A DNA stretch of 64,000 nucleotides, from positions 1 to 64,000 of the forward strand of contig NZ_LQWY01000012.1 of the NCBI RefSeq assembly GCF_001643235.1, written 5' to 3'. How positions within the stretch are numbered: the first letter of the stretch is position 1; every line of letters starts with the position of its first letter. This DNA comes from Domibacillus aminovorans (GTDB lineage: Bacteria; Bacillota; Bacilli; Bacillales; Domibacillaceae). A program made the position numbers and the translations under genes. Below are positions 8,260-19,358 of the stretch, one piece after another. The notes below the pieces were generated by a model. The model ran no database searches. It worked only from the letters and a program-made list of their open reading frames with translations, and was not told where the DNA came from.

Positions 8260-8508
8260 TTATTTATCCAATTGTAAGCTGACTTCATCAAAATTTAAAC
8301 TGACGCTGCGCTGAGGAGCAAATGTCGAAATGGCATGTTTGTAAACGAGCTGCTGTTTGCCATCTGTTTCAACCAGTACCGTAAAATTATCAAATCCTTT
8401 AATAAGTCCGCGGAGCTGGAATCCATTCAATAAAAAAACCGTGACCATTGTGCTATCTTTGCGCAGCTGGTTTAAAAATTGATCTTGAATGTTAATTGGC
8501 TGTTTCAT
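8260..8508 (-). CDS. hfq: RNA chaperone Hfq
   Basis: An 82-residue Sm-like protein that forms a hexameric RNA-binding ring. Sm1 ([22 protein letters not shown]) and Sm2 with the diagnostic YKHAIST segment are intact, and the length is close to the 73 residues of B. subtilis Hfq with a short acidic tail. It follows miaA by 42 bases, the order conserved from Bacillus to Escherichia. The ATG at 8508 has GAGGA upstream. Confidence 0.97.
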   Translation of the reverse strand: MKQPINIQDQFLNQLRKDSTMVTVFLLNGFQLRGLIKGFDNFTVLVETDGKQQLVYKHAISTFAPQRSVSLNFDEVSLQLDK

Positions 8509-8550
8509 GCTTCGTCCTCCTCTTTCTATCTGTATCCATTAATACTTATT

Positions 8551-9513
8551 CTATCTTAGATTCAGCTTTCCTGCCAGCAACGCGCAAATTTGTTGTTTTT
8601 TTTCATCGCGCAATGCTGCATCTGTCATGTCCACCCATTCAATGTTCATTTTATTGTGGAACCATGTCAACTGCCGCTTCGCATAATGGCGCGAATTTTG
8701 TTTTAATAGATTCACTGCTTCATCCAACTGCTGCTCGCCTTTTATATAGCCAAACAATTCTTTATAGCCAATCGCTTGAACAGCTGGGACGTCTTTTAAT
8801 CCGAGGTCATACAACCTTTCTGCTTCCTCTAACAGTCCAGATTCCATCATCAGATCGACCCGTTTGTTAATCCGTTCATATAACATAACCCGATCCATTG
8901 TCAACCCGACGATGGCACTGTCGTATTTCTCATCCGGTTTTTTACTGCTTCGCTGCTTAGATGCCGGCCGGCCGGTCGTATGAAAAATTTCGAGTGCACG
9001 AATTGTTCGGCGTACATTGTTCGGGTGAATGGACTGGGCAGATATAGGATCAACCGCACGCAGCTTTTCATGAATGGCCTCTGCACCGATGTTGTCTGCC
9101 TCTTTTTCTAATTCTTTACGGATCGTCTCATCGTTGCCATCCTGTGCAAACTGATAATCATATAAAACAGATTGAATGTATAGCCCCGTTCCGCCGCAAA
9201 TAATCGGCAATTTGCCCCGCGCATGAATATCCGCTATTTTCTCCCGCGCCAGCTGTTGAAATTCAGCAGCTGAAAATGGTTCGTCCACATTTTTTATATC
9301 AATTAAATGATGCGGCACACCATCCATTTCTTTTTTCGTCACTTTCGCCGTTCCAACATCGAGTCCTCGATAAATTTGCATCGAGTCACCACTTATAATT
9401 TCACCGTTTAACTGTTTCGCAATAAAAATACTTAAGTCCGTTTTTCCAGATGCAGTCGGTCCAATAATGACCGCCACTTTTTCTTTCGTCATATGTCTCA
9501 CAGCCTTCTCCAT
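8551..9513 (-). CDS. miaA: tRNA dimethylallyltransferase
   Basis: It adds an isopentenyl group to A37 of tRNAs reading UNN codons; MiaB, also in this window, then methylthiolates the product. The 320-residue protein has the P-loop GPTASGKT near residue 18, DSMQIYRGLDVGTAK, and HHLIDI. ATG at 9513 has AAGGAG at seven-base spacing; the ATG seven codons later is possible. It lies 32 bases after glpD and 42 bases before hfq, so readthrough from the glp genes is possible. Confidence 0.97.
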   Translation of the reverse strand: MEKAVRHMTKEKVAVIIGPTASGKTDLSIFIAKQLNGEIISGDSMQIYRGLDVGTAKVTKKEMDGVPHHLIDIKNVDEPFSAAEFQQLAREKIADIHARGKLPIICGGTGLYIQSVLYDYQFAQDGNDETIRKELEKEADNIGAEAIHEKLRAVDPISAQSIHPNNVRRTIRALEIFHTTGRPASKQRSSKKPDEKYDSAIVGLTMDRVMLYERINKRVDLMMESGLLEEAERLYDLGLKDVPAVQAIGYKELFGYIKGEQQLDEAVNLLKQNSRHYAKRQLTWFHNKMNIEWVDMTDAALRDEKKQQICALLAGKLNLR

Positions 9514-9545
9514 ATCAGTCTCCTTATTATAACGGATCCCTATGT

Positions 9546-11171
9546 TTAAGAACAGGCGGCGATTTCCGCTTCTAATTCCGCAATGTGCTTTTCTTTTTCT
9601 GCCTGTGACCAGTTAAAATGATCAGCTAAAATATCCGTGCATATTTCTTTATAGTCAAGAACTGTTTTCAAATCGAACAAAAGCGCACTAATACGACGAA
9701 TGAAAAAGTCAGCCGGTGTGTATGCCATTTCTTCCTCTATCGCATACATGAGCTGCGCGTAAAGCACATTAGGCATCGGGCTATTTTCCTTCTTATGAGC
9801 AAATAATTTATCTACGTTCGAACCGTACTTATTAACGAGTGTCTTTGCCTCTTCTTTCGAGAACCCTTTCTCCATGCCAGTGGCTATTTTTTCTTGAACA
9901 TACGCCTGAAACTTCGCCGAACCGCCGACGTCACCGCCTGAAATCGGCAAATGTTTCGTTTCGGACGGGCTAAATAAAATGGAGTGTTCTTCTTTAAACC
10001 ATTTTGCCACGCGCTCCATAATCGTTTCTGCCATTTTCCTGTAGCCTGTCAATTTCCCGCCGGCAATCGTCAATAAACCTGTCTCTGATTCCCAAATTTC
10101 ATCTTTGCGTGAAATTTCCGACGGGTCTTTTCCCTCTTCATAAATAAGCGGCCGCACGCCTGACCATGAAGATTCAATGTTCGACTCGTTCACATTAACA
10201 GATGGGAACATGAATCGGATCGCTTCAAGCAAATATGCACGGTCTTCCGCTGTCACATCCGGGCGGATTGGATCACGGTCATAAAACGTATCCGTCGTGC
10301 CGATATACGTTTTGCCATCGCGCGGAATCGCAAACACCATCCGTCTGTCTGTTGTATCGAAATAAATGGCCTGTTGAAGCGGGAACACAGACTCATCTAT
10401 GACGATATGAACCCCTTTTGTGAGACGCAAATGCTTGCCATTTTCACCGCCATCTTTTTTTCGGACGGAATCTGCCCAAGGGCCTGATGCATTAATGACC
10501 TTTTTAGCTGAAATGGTAAAGCGGCTGCCATCGATTTGATCAACCGCTTCAATTCCTGCTACACGTCCGTTTTCATAATGAAACTCGGCCGCCTTCACGT
10601 AGTTCAAACAAAGAGCACCTTTTTCCATCGCTTTTTTTATCACTTCAATCGTTAATCTTGCATCGTCTGTTCGATATTCAACGTAGTAGCCGCTACCTTT
10701 TAAACCGGCTTCTTTAACGAGCGGTTCTTTTTTCATTGTTTCAGAGACCGAAAGCATGGAACGACGTTCAGACCGCTTGACGCCGGCTAATAAGTCATAT
10801 ACATGCAGTGCAGCGGACGTTGTATATTTCCCGAATGTGCCTCCTTCGTGCAGCGGCAAAAGCATCCACTCCGGTGTTGTCACGTGCGGTCCATTTTCAT
10901 ACACAATCGCCCGTTCTTTCCCGATTTCTGCAACCATTTTTACTTCAAACTGTTTTAAATAGCGAAGCCCGCCGTGCACAAGCTTTGTTGAGCGGCTAGA
11001 CGTACCCGCTGCAAAGTCCTGCATATCAATAAGCGCTGTCTTCATCCCGCGCATCACTGCATCGAGTGCAATCCCAGCACCCGTAATGCCGCCGCCGATA
11101 ATGAGTACATCAAACGGTTCGATTTTCATCATGTTTATTTTTTCTGCACGGTTTTTATTGGAAAAGTTCAT
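9546..11171 (-). CDS. glpD: Aerobic glycerol-3-phosphate dehydrogenase
   Basis: The FAD enzyme oxidises sn-glycerol 3-phosphate to dihydroxyacetone phosphate and passes electrons to quinone at the membrane. The 541-residue product has the FAD Rossmann motif [15 protein letters not shown] near residue 21, the glpD-type segments [19 protein letters not shown] and [16 protein letters not shown], and the usual C-terminal helical domain. The start at 11171 follows GAGGGG; the longer frame reaching 11354 would cover the intergenic terminator and is rejected. It follows glpK by 143 bases, with a terminator hairpin between them. Confidence 0.96.
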   Translation of the reverse strand: MNFSNKNRAEKINMMKIEPFDVLIIGGGITGAGIALDAVMRGMKTALIDMQDFAAGTSSRSTKLVHGGLRYLKQFEVKMVAEIGKERAIVYENGPHVTTPEWMLLPLHEGGTFGKYTTSAALHVYDLLAGVKRSERRSMLSVSETMKKEPLVKEAGLKGSGYYVEYRTDDARLTIEVIKKAMEKGALCLNYVKAAEFHYENGRVAGIEAVDQIDGSRFTISAKKVINASGPWADSVRKKDGGENGKHLRLTKGVHIVIDESVFPLQQAIYFDTTDRRMVFAIPRDGKTYIGTTDTFYDRDPIRPDVTAEDRAYLLEAIRFMFPSVNVNESNIESSWSGVRPLIYEEGKDPSEISRKDEIWESETGLLTIAGGKLTGYRKMAETIMERVAKWFKEEHSILFSPSETKHLPISGGDVGGSAKFQAYVQEKIATGMEKGFSKEEAKTLVNKYGSNVDKLFAHKKENSPMPNVLYAQLMYAIEEEMAYTPADFFIRRISALLFDLKTVLDYKEICTDILADHFNWSQAEKEKHIAELEAEIAACS

Positions 11172-11210
11172 CTTCTCATCCCCTCGTCTTATTATGTACC
11201 CTAAAAAGAC

Positions 11211-11264
11211 AATAAAAAGACCTGAATAGCCGAAACAGTCATCGCTGTTTCGCTTTCCAGACCT
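11211..11264 (-). terminator. glpD leader terminator, probable GlpP antitermination target
   Basis: Between glpK and glpD the minus strand forms a long imperfect stem around CGAAACAG / CTGTTTCG (outer arms 11218-11238 and 11245-11264), followed by TCTTTTTATT. In B. subtilis a leader terminator before glpD is bypassed by GlpP with glycerol 3-phosphate. The layout here fits that mechanism. GlpP itself is not in the window. Confidence 0.65.
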
Positions 11265-11314
11265 CTTCAATTCTCCGGACATTGTATGAACGTATGTGTA
11301 ATGGATCAGTACCA

Positions 11315-12835
<1,521 letters not shown>

Positions 12836-12837
12836 TT

Positions 12838-12866
12838 ATCCTACACGCTATTGGAAGCGGTGTCAA
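12838..12866 (-). promoter_or_regulatory. glpK promoter with overlapping cre-like site
   Basis: On the minus strand a perfect -35 TTGACA (12861-12866), 17-bp spacer and TAGGAT (12838-12843) lie about 30 bases before the glpK ATG. The 14 bases 12852-12865 (TGACACCGCTTCCA on the minus strand) match the CcpA cre consensus at 12 of 14 positions and overlap the -35, as expected for catabolite repression of glycerol use. Confidence 0.65.
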
Positions 12867-12932
12867 ATATTTTTTGTTTGTTCAAAGAGCCTTTTTTTCG
12901 GGTATGATAAAAAAAGGAGGCGATGCATACAT

Positions 12933-13694
12933 ATGGAAGTGAAGTTAAATAAATTAAAACAGGACAAGCACATCGACGCGAAAAAAGAGTATCAAGCAGA
13001 ACTTGAAAAATACCAGCGCCGCTTGCTCAGTTTGCAGCAGCTATTATTCCGTGAAAAAATCAGCTTAATCGTCATTATGGAAGGGATGGATGCAGCCGGA
13101 AAAGGCGGTGCGATCAGACGAATGACCGCAGAACTCGATCCGCGCGGCATAGCTGTTCATCCGATATCCGCACCGGCACCGCATGAAAGGCGCTATCATT
13201 ACATGCAGCGATTCTGGCGGAAAATTCCACAGTACGGACAATTGACGATTTTTGACCGGTCATGGTATGGGCGCGTTTTGGTCGAGCGCATTGAAGGATT
13301 TGCGGAGAAGGAAGAATGGAAGCGCGCGTATGATGAAATAAACGGTTTCGAGAAATTAATAACGGATGACCGGTACATTATGATGAAATTCTGGCTGCAA
13401 ATTTCAAAAGATGAGCAGCTGAAACGATTTGAAGAACGGCAAAATAATCCGCTTAAGCGATGGAAGATTACCGATGAAGATTGGCGCAACCGAAATAAAT
13501 GGGATTCGTATATAGAAGCAGCGGAAGAAATGCTGCGTCGAACCCATCACGACTATGCACCATGGCACGTTATTGAAGGAAATGATAAGAAATATGCACG
13601 CGTCGCGATTTTGCGAAAAACAGTTGAGCATATTGAAAAATATTTAACAAAAAAAGGGATTCCCTTACCAGAGTACGCATTGTTTAATGCTTAA
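12933..13694 (+). CDS. Polyphosphate kinase 2 family protein
   Basis: A 253-residue PPK2-family protein. Walker A is EGMDAAGKGGAIRR at about residues 50-63 and the Walker B/lid region is FDRSWYGRVLVER near 110, both diagnostic for PPK2. Family members phosphorylate nucleoside mono- or diphosphates with polyphosphate; the subclass and substrate cannot be settled here. ATG at 12933 is preceded by AAGGAGG at a rather long 12-base spacing. The gene is divergent from glpK and convergent with mutL. Relatives are common in soil and marine bacilli but are not part of the B. subtilis order here. Confidence 0.9.
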   Translation: MEVKLNKLKQDKHIDAKKEYQAELEKYQRRLLSLQQLLFREKISLIVIMEGMDAAGKGGAIRRMTAELDPRGIAVHPISAPAPHERRYHYMQRFWRKIPQYGQLTIFDRSWYGRVLVERIEGFAEKEEWKRAYDEINGFEKLITDDRYIMMKFWLQISKDEQLKRFEERQNNPLKRWKITDEDWRNRNKWDSYIEAAEEMLRRTHHDYAPWHVIEGNDKKYARVAILRKTVEHIEKYLTKKGIPLPEYALFNA

Positions 13695-13696
13695 TG

Positions 13697-13736
13697 AAAA
13701 AGGGCTTGATCTACTGTACGAGATCACGCCCTTTTT
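13697..13736. terminator. Bidirectional terminator, ppk2 / mutL
   Basis: A stem of AAAAAGGGC and GCCCTTTTT with an inner TGATCT/AGATCA pair lies between convergent genes and has T runs on both strands. Confidence 0.85.
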
Positions 13737-13750
13737 CTGCTCCTCCCTTT

Positions 13751-15538
13751 TTACATAATGCGTTTAAACATTTTTTCAATATCATAAGTTGACAAATGGA
13801 TCATAATCGGACGGCCATGTGGACACGTGAATGGATCTTCGCTTTCACGCAAATCATTTAATAGCTGCTCAATTTCATCATTTCGCAAATGACGGTTCGC
13901 TTTAATCGAGCCTTTGCAGCTCATTAAAATAGCCGCTTCCTCACGAATTTTTTTCACATCCGGCTTTTTCATCTGAAGCACTTCTTCAATCATTTCTTCA
14001 ATCACATCGCGCTCTTCTCCTGTTGGAAACCAGGACGGATGCGCTTTAACAATGTACGACTTATCACCGAACGGTTCTAGAAAGACACCGACTTCTTCAA
14101 GGAATACACGGTTTTCTTCAATTTTCAAATACTCATCTGCAGAAAAATCAAATGTTATTGGAATGAGTAATTCTTGCAGTTCGTTTTCAATCTGCCCCAC
14201 TTTTTCACGAAAATATTCATATTTTATCCGTTCTTGAGCAGCGTGCTGATCGATCATGTACAACCCATTTTCATTTTGCGCGAAAATGTAGGTGCCATGC
14301 ATTTGACCGATTGGATAAAGCGGCGGCATCCGTTCTTTTGAAGGTTCTTCCCGATCATGGATCGTGACGGTTTCAATCACTGGTATCGTTTCTTTCACCG
14401 GTTGATTATAAAATTCGGGCCTATAAAGCTTTTCCACTTCTTTTTTTGGCGGCATAGCAGGCTTTTTCGGCCTCGGTGCCTCAAATTGAAAGGCTCGCTG
14501 CTCGGTGAAATCTTTGCGTTTTTTTAACGTCGGCAGAGCATCTGGAATGAGCGTTTCTTTTCGCAGCGCGTCTTTAATGGCTGTTGATAAAAGCGCGCAT
14601 AGCTCCTGCTCTTTGCTGAAACGGACTTCAAGTTTGGATGGATGTACGTTGACATCGACAAGCAGCGGGTCCATTTTCATATTGACGAGCACGATTGGAT
14701 AGCGGCCGATCGGCAAAAACGTGTGATATCCTTCTAAAATAGCATTCGATACTTTGAAATTTTTGATAAGCCGCCCATTGACCATCATCGACATGTAATT
14801 GCGGGAAGCTCTCGTCACCTCCGGCAATGAAAGAAATCCGGACAATTCAAAGTCGAGTGATCTAGCGTTAATTGGTATCATATTTTTGGCAATATTGATG
14901 CCGTAAATCGCAGCGATGACTTGCTTCGCATCACCATTTCCATTCGTTTTCAGCAGTTCACGGCCATTATGGCGAAGACGAAATGATACGTCCGGCCGGC
15001 TGAGCGCGATCCGGTTGACAACGTCTGTAATGTTTCCAAGTTCGGTATGCACACTTTTCATATATTTCAAACGTGCCGGTGTGTTGAAAAATAAATTGGA
15101 CACAATTATTTCTGTTCCTTTCCGTGCGGGTCCTGGTTTTTTAGATTGAACGACCCCTCCGGAAAGAATAATTTCCGTGCCGGCATTTTCACCCGTTGAA
15201 GTTGTCATCGTTAAATCTGAGACAGATGCAATGCTCGGCAATGCTTCGCCGCGAAAGCCGAGTGTACGAATACGGAATAGATCATCTTCATCTTTAATTT
15301 TACTCGTCGCATGACGGTAAAAAGCACGTTCAACGTCGTCGTTTTCCATTCCCGCTCCATTATCTGAAACCCGGATCGAAGTGAGGCCCGCTTCTTCTAC
15401 ATCAATTTCAATGACTGTACTTTCGGCATCAAGCGCATTTTCCGTTAATTCTTTCACGACCGATGCTGGACGCTCGACAACTTCACCAGCGGCAATTTTA
15501 TTCGACAGCGATTCATTGAGCTGAATGATGATGCCCAT
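13751..15538 (-). CDS. mutL: DNA mismatch repair protein MutL
   Basis: The 595-residue GHKL ATPase acts downstream of MutS. ATPase motifs are present: ENALDAEST, the DNGAGM segment and [11 protein letters not shown]. The C-terminal endonuclease motif [12 protein letters not shown] is intact, together with [10 protein letters not shown] and the zinc/ACR motif CPHGRP, so it should be a nicking MutL as in B. subtilis. It is somewhat shorter than the 627-residue B. subtilis protein, the difference falling in the central linker. ATG at 15538 follows GAGGTGA. It lies 83 bases after mutS. Confidence 0.97.
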   Translation of the reverse strand: MGIIIQLNESLSNKIAAGEVVERPASVVKELTENALDAESTVIEIDVEEAGLTSIRVSDNGAGMENDDVERAFYRHATSKIKDEDDLFRIRTLGFRGEALPSIASVSDLTMTTSTGENAGTEIILSGGVVQSKKPGPARKGTEIIVSNLFFNTPARLKYMKSVHTELGNITDVVNRIALSRPDVSFRLRHNGRELLKTNGNGDAKQVIAAIYGINIAKNMIPINARSLDFELSGFLSLPEVTRASRNYMSMMVNGRLIKNFKVSNAILEGYHTFLPIGRYPIVLVNMKMDPLLVDVNVHPSKLEVRFSKEQELCALLSTAIKDALRKETLIPDALPTLKKRKDFTEQRAFQFEAPRPKKPAMPPKKEVEKLYRPEFYNQPVKETIPVIETVTIHDREEPSKERMPPLYPIGQMHGTYIFAQNENGLYMIDQHAAQERIKYEYFREKVGQIENELQELLIPITFDFSADEYLKIEENRVFLEEVGVFLEPFGDKSYIVKAHPSWFPTGEERDVIEEMIEEVLQMKKPDVKKIREEAAILMSCKGSIKANRHLRNDEIEQLLNDLRESEDPFTCPHGRPIMIHLSTYDIEKMFKRIM

Positions 15539-15580
15539 TTTATCACCTCATTTTATGACTTCATTTTGTGTAGCGATTGA

Positions 15581-15630
15581 TTCAGTTTGCGGAGTATTTA
15601 CTCAGTTTACGGCCACTTTACTCAGTTTGC
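15581..15630. repeat. Three 10-bp repeats at exact 20-bp period, mutS-mutL junction
   Basis: The decamer [T/C]TCAGTTT[G/A]C occurs at 15581-15590, 15601-15610 and 15621-15630. The last copy contains the mutS stop codon. Spacing is exactly 20 bp, giving the impression of a short decayed tandem repeat that extends from the end of mutS into the gap. Confidence 0.7.
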
Positions 15631-18183
15631 TGACTTTTTTGCTGATTTTTGCAAGGCATATAATGTATTCATCGCTTCCATCGGTGTCATTTCCATAATG
15701 TCATAGCTTAGTAGCTTCGAAACGATTGTTTTATCTTCTTTTAGTGTAGGCTTTGATACTAGTTCTTCTTTAAAAAAAGATAACTGTCCTTCGTTAATTA
15801 TTTCAGGCTTGTTTTCTTTACTTTCGAACGAGTGCAGCAGCTCATCCGCACGTGTGATGACCGTATCTGGAAGACCGGCTAATTGCGCGACATGAATGCC
15901 GTAACTTTTATCCGCAGCCCCGTCTTTTACTTTGTGCAAAAAAACGACTTTCCCCTCTTGTTCAGCGGCGGTGACATGCACATTTTGCACATGCTCGAGT
16001 GACTGATCAAGCACAGTTAATTCGTGATAATGTGTTGAAAATAACGTTTTCGCCTGAATGTTTGTATGAATGTATTCGATCATCGCCTGTGCAAGTGCCA
16101 TCCCATCATAGGTTGACGTACCACGGCCAATTTCATCAAATAAAATGAGTGATCGGTCTGTCGCATTCACAATCGCATGTTTCGCTTCCAACATTTCCAC
16201 CATAAACGTACTTTGTCCTGAAACTAAATCGTCTGCCGCTCCGATCCGGGTAAATATTTGATCAAATACAGGCAATATGGCTTTATCAGCCGGTACGTAA
16301 CAGCCAATTTGCGCCAAAATCACAATGATTGCCACTTGCCGCATGTACGTACTTTTCCCAGACATATTTGGACCGGTGATGAGCAGCATATCGCGTTTCG
16401 GTCCCATAAAGCAATGATTGGGTACGAAAAGCTGGGCGTCCATCACTTTTTCCACGACCGGATGGCGGCCTTCTTCGATAATCATCGTCCGGTCTGTTGA
16501 AAAAACAGGACGCACGAACCGGCGCGATTCACTAATAGCGGCAAAACATTGGAGCACGTCAATTTCACTGACCGTCCGAGCCAAGTTTTGCAATCGTGGA
16601 ATAAACTCTTTCACCTTTTCACGCAACTGTGTAAAGAGTTCATATTCGAGTTCCATCATTTTATCATTCGCTTCTAAAATAAGCGTCTCTTTTTCTTTTA
16701 ATTCTGGCGTCACAAACCGCTCACAGTTCGCCAACGTTTGTTTCCGCTCATAGCGGCCTTCTTCAAGCAAGCCAAGATTCGCTTTCGTCACTTCAATGTA
16801 ATAGCCAAAAATGCGGTTATAGCCAATTTTCAACGACCTAATTCCCGTTTTTTCCCGTTCTTCTTTTTCCAGTTCCGCGATCCATTGTTTGCCATTACGC
16901 GCGGCATCACGGTATTCATCAAGCTGCGGATGAAATCCGTCTGCAATCATGCCGCCTTCTTTCACAGAAATCGGAGGCTCGGCAATGATCGCACTTTCGA
17001 GCAGATCAAAAAGCTCGGTACATGGATCAAGCTTGTCCGCTAATTGCTGTACGGCATCCCTATTAATTTTTTTCAATAAGTCGGTTAAACGCGGAATTTG
17101 GCCGAGTGATTTTTTCAGCTGAACAAGATCGCGTGCATTCACATTGCCAAACGCTACACGCCCTGCAAGACGCTCAAGATCATACACTTCTTTTAGCTGT
17201 TCGCGCAGTTCTTCACGCTCGAAAAAAGAGGCTATAAACGTTTCAACTATGCCGAGACGGCGGTTAATGTCTTTTTCGTTCAAAAGAGGACGATCGATCC
17301 ACTGCTTAAGCAGCCGTCCCCCCATCGCTGTTTTCGTTTCATCAAGCAGCCATAAAAGCGACCCTTTTTTCCCTTTTGAACGAATCGTTTCGGTCAGCTC
17401 AAGATTACGCTTGGAATAATAATCGATATTCATATGATCGCGGATTTCGTACTGTTCTGCCGGCTGCAAATGATCGAGATTTCGCTTTTGCGTCCGATGG
17501 AGATAATGATAAAGACGGACGGACGCTTTTCGAGTTAAGGAATGCGTTAATTTTGTTAAAAGCGCGTCAAATTCAAACTCATCTGTATTCTCTTCAATCG
17601 AAATAACCGCTCCAAAACGGTCATTGATTTTCTTCAGGTCTTCCGCATTCCATGCGCTATTCATAATGATTTCTTTTACACCATAGGCAGCGAGCTCGTG
17701 CAGTGCGCTGTCAAATGAATGAAAAACAGCCGTACGGCATTCGCCGGTTGTTAAGTCGGCGGCCGCAACAGCATAGTCATTGCCTGACTGCTCAAATGAA
17801 GCAAGATAGTGGTTTTCTTTCTCTTGAATCCCTGCGCCCTCCATCATTGTGCCAGGTGTTATGACTTGTACGACTTCTCGTTTAATCACACCTTTCGCCT
17901 GTTTCGGATCCTCTTGTTGTTCGCAAATCGCGACTTTATGTCCTGCTGCAATGAGTCGTTCTATGTATCCCTTCGCCGAATGATAGGGCACGCCGCACAT
18001 CGGAATCCGGTCCTGACTGCCGCCTTCACGTGACGTTAAAGTAATTTCAAGTATTTGACTTGCTTTTTGCGCATCATCAAAAAACATTTCATAAAAATCG
18101 CCCATGCGAAAAAATAAAAAGGCATCTTCATAGTCTGCCTTCACACGCAAATATTGTTGAATCATTGGAGTATAGTGTGCCAT
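15622..18183 (-). CDS. mutS: DNA mismatch repair protein MutS
   Basis: The 853-residue mismatch sensor. The N-terminal mismatch-binding domain carries the Phe-X-Glu motif in GDFYEMFF (about residues 28-35). The C-terminal ATPase has Walker [10 protein letters not shown] near residue 605, [13 protein letters not shown] as Walker B, and the signature STHYHEL. The final residues ([10 protein letters not shown]) are less conserved and overlap a short repeat in the DNA. Start at 18183 follows GAGAGGGA. It is preceded by cotE in the same direction. Confidence 0.98.
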   Translation of the reverse strand: MAHYTPMIQQYLRVKADYEDAFLFFRMGDFYEMFFDDAQKASQILEITLTSREGGSQDRIPMCGVPYHSAKGYIERLIAAGHKVAICEQQEDPKQAKGVIKREVVQVITPGTMMEGAGIQEKENHYLASFEQSGNDYAVAAADLTTGECRTAVFHSFDSALHELAAYGVKEIIMNSAWNAEDLKKINDRFGAVISIEENTDEFEFDALLTKLTHSLTRKASVRLYHYLHRTQKRNLDHLQPAEQYEIRDHMNIDYYSKRNLELTETIRSKGKKGSLLWLLDETKTAMGGRLLKQWIDRPLLNEKDINRRLGIVETFIASFFEREELREQLKEVYDLERLAGRVAFGNVNARDLVQLKKSLGQIPRLTDLLKKINRDAVQQLADKLDPCTELFDLLESAIIAEPPISVKEGGMIADGFHPQLDEYRDAARNGKQWIAELEKEEREKTGIRSLKIGYNRIFGYYIEVTKANLGLLEEGRYERKQTLANCERFVTPELKEKETLILEANDKMMELEYELFTQLREKVKEFIPRLQNLARTVSEIDVLQCFAAISESRRFVRPVFSTDRTMIIEEGRHPVVEKVMDAQLFVPNHCFMGPKRDMLLITGPNMSGKSTYMRQVAIIVILAQIGCYVPADKAILPVFDQIFTRIGAADDLVSGQSTFMVEMLEAKHAIVNATDRSLILFDEIGRGTSTYDGMALAQAMIEYIHTNIQAKTLFSTHYHELTVLDQSLEHVQNVHVTAAEQEGKVVFLHKVKDGAADKSYGIHVAQLAGLPDTVITRADELLHSFESKENKPEIINEGQLSFFKEELVSKPTLKEDKTIVSKLLSYDIMEMTPMEAMNTLYALQKSAKKSAN

Positions 18184-18268
18184 GTTTAATCCCTCTCTGT
18201 TGGTCTTCTTCTGTTAGTATAGCACATAGAAAAAAAGCGGGAAAACAGTCTGTTCCCCGCAGCGCATT

Positions 18269-18766
18269 TTAGTGATGATGCTCCTCAGCCGTTTCCCGCT
18301 CGCAGTCCCACTCGTCTTCAAACTCATGGACAGACACCGTTATTTTTGTGTCACCGGTTACTTCCACCGTCAACTCCCGTTCGGCCTGCACATTAATTTT
18401 CGTGCCACAATCGCTAATAACCGCTTCCTGGCAGTTTGGCTGCTGAATGACTTTCACCCAGACGTCGTCATCTCCATTGCAGTCATCATCACGATATGAA
18501 AGCTTAATCACATCTTTATAGTCCACTTTTTCCGTTACGACAGCTGTTTTCGTATGGTTGTGATAAGAGTACCAGACGTTGATCTCGTACGTGCCAAACA
18601 CCTCTGTTTTGTGACCGTTTTTCTTGGCCTTGTACTCATGGTTAATGATCCAGCAACCGAGAATGCCGGACGGCTTATTAGGCGGCAAAACAGCATGATG
18701 CGTCTGCGTGTACTTCCGGCCTTTGGCGACGACGGACTTCGTGATAATTTCGCGATATTGACTCAA
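18269..18766 (-). CDS. cotE: Outer spore coat morphogenetic protein CotE
   Basis: CotE organises assembly of the outer spore coat in the mother cell. The product from the TTG at 18766 begins [18 protein letters not shown] and continues with [11 protein letters not shown] and YEINVWYSY, colinear with B. subtilis CotE, whose N-terminus is almost the same. TTG has GGGAGGG nine bases upstream; the longer frame to 18811 adds an unmatched N-terminus and is not used. At 165 residues it is shorter than B. subtilis CotE (181). The acidic C-terminal tail is reduced and ends in three histidines. Its position between ricA and mutS is the usual one in Bacillus. Confidence 0.93.
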   Translation of the reverse strand: MSQYREIITKSVVAKGRKYTQTHHAVLPPNKPSGILGCWIINHEYKAKKNGHKTEVFGTYEINVWYSYHNHTKTAVVTEKVDYKDVIKLSYRDDDCNGDDDVWVKVIQQPNCQEAVISDCGTKINVQAERELTVEVTGDTKITVSVHEFEDEWDCERETAEEHHH

Positions 18767-18796
18767 GATGTGCGTCCCTCCCTTTGTTAGTCTCTG

Positions 18797-18805
18797 TATT
18801 GTATG
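18797..18805 (-). promoter_or_regulatory. Candidate sporulation promoter -10 for cotE
   Basis: CATACAATA on the minus strand, about 30 bases before the TTG start, fits both the sigma-E -10 (CATACAnT) and the sigma-K -10 (CATANNNTA). B. subtilis cotE has promoters of both types. The -35 has several AC dinucleotides at sigma-K spacing but no clear sigma-E match. Confidence 0.5.
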
Positions 18806-18879
18806 CAGCATGTGTAAGTGTGGTGCCCATGAAAATTATTCGCACAGTATTCCGTTTCTGTTCGCCATTTTTTCCGCGC

Positions 18880-18912
18880 AAAAAAATCCCGCCACGATGA
18901 CCGCAGCGGGAT
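18880..18912 (-). terminator. ricA terminator
   Basis: On the minus strand ATCCCGC and GCGGGAT form the stem, followed by seven T. It lies 10 bases past the ricA stop and upstream of the cotE promoter. Confidence 0.8.
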
Positions 18913-18922
18913 ATGCAGCTCT

Positions 18923-19357
18923 TTAGCAGCTGCCTGGTGTGCTATTTTGAACTTGTGCGCCGGTTTCGCCTCTAAGCAAATCGCCGCCCGTTTCTTCAAG
19001 AATATTGTCCGTTACTTTGTTTGAAATCGCCGTTGCAACCATTTGTAAAATTTCATTTACATCCGTTTGAGATTGCTTGAACTGCTGGACAATGGGCATT
19101 TCATCCAGTTCTGTTTCAATTTTTTCGATTTTTTCTTCAACCATTTTTAAAGCCGATTCTTTGCCGTAATGCTGGAAGTTTACCGCTTGTTTTTGTAAGC
19201 TTTTTAAGCTCGCCATTTTTTCACGCAGCTTTTGATTTTCATGAATTTTCGCTTCTGCCTGCTTAAAAAATTCCACTTCTTCCGTTGCTGAAATCATGTC
19301 TGCAATTTCTGTTGCTTTTGCAATAATGTCATCTTTTGTGTAGATTGCTTTTTCCAT
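18923..19357 (-). CDS. ricA: RicA (YmcA), subunit of the RicAFT RNA-maturation complex
   Basis: A 144-residue, mostly helical protein of the YlbF/YmcA family. In B. subtilis it forms a complex with RicF and RicT that binds iron-sulphur clusters, assists RNase Y and is needed for biofilm formation, competence and sporulation. The long helix with EFFKQAEAKIHENQKL is typical, and the C-terminus ends in a cysteine (TPGSC) after GGDLLRGETGAQV, as expected for the cluster ligand. It starts one base after the miaB stop, so it is translated in the same operon. RNase Y is encoded in this window too. Confidence 0.93.
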   Translation of the reverse strand: MEKAIYTKDDIIAKATEIADMISATEEVEFFKQAEAKIHENQKLREKMASLKSLQKQAVNFQHYGKESALKMVEEKIEKIETELDEMPIVQQFKQSQTDVNEILQMVATAISNKVTDNILEETGGDLLRGETGAQVQNSTPGSC

Positions 19358-19358
19358 A

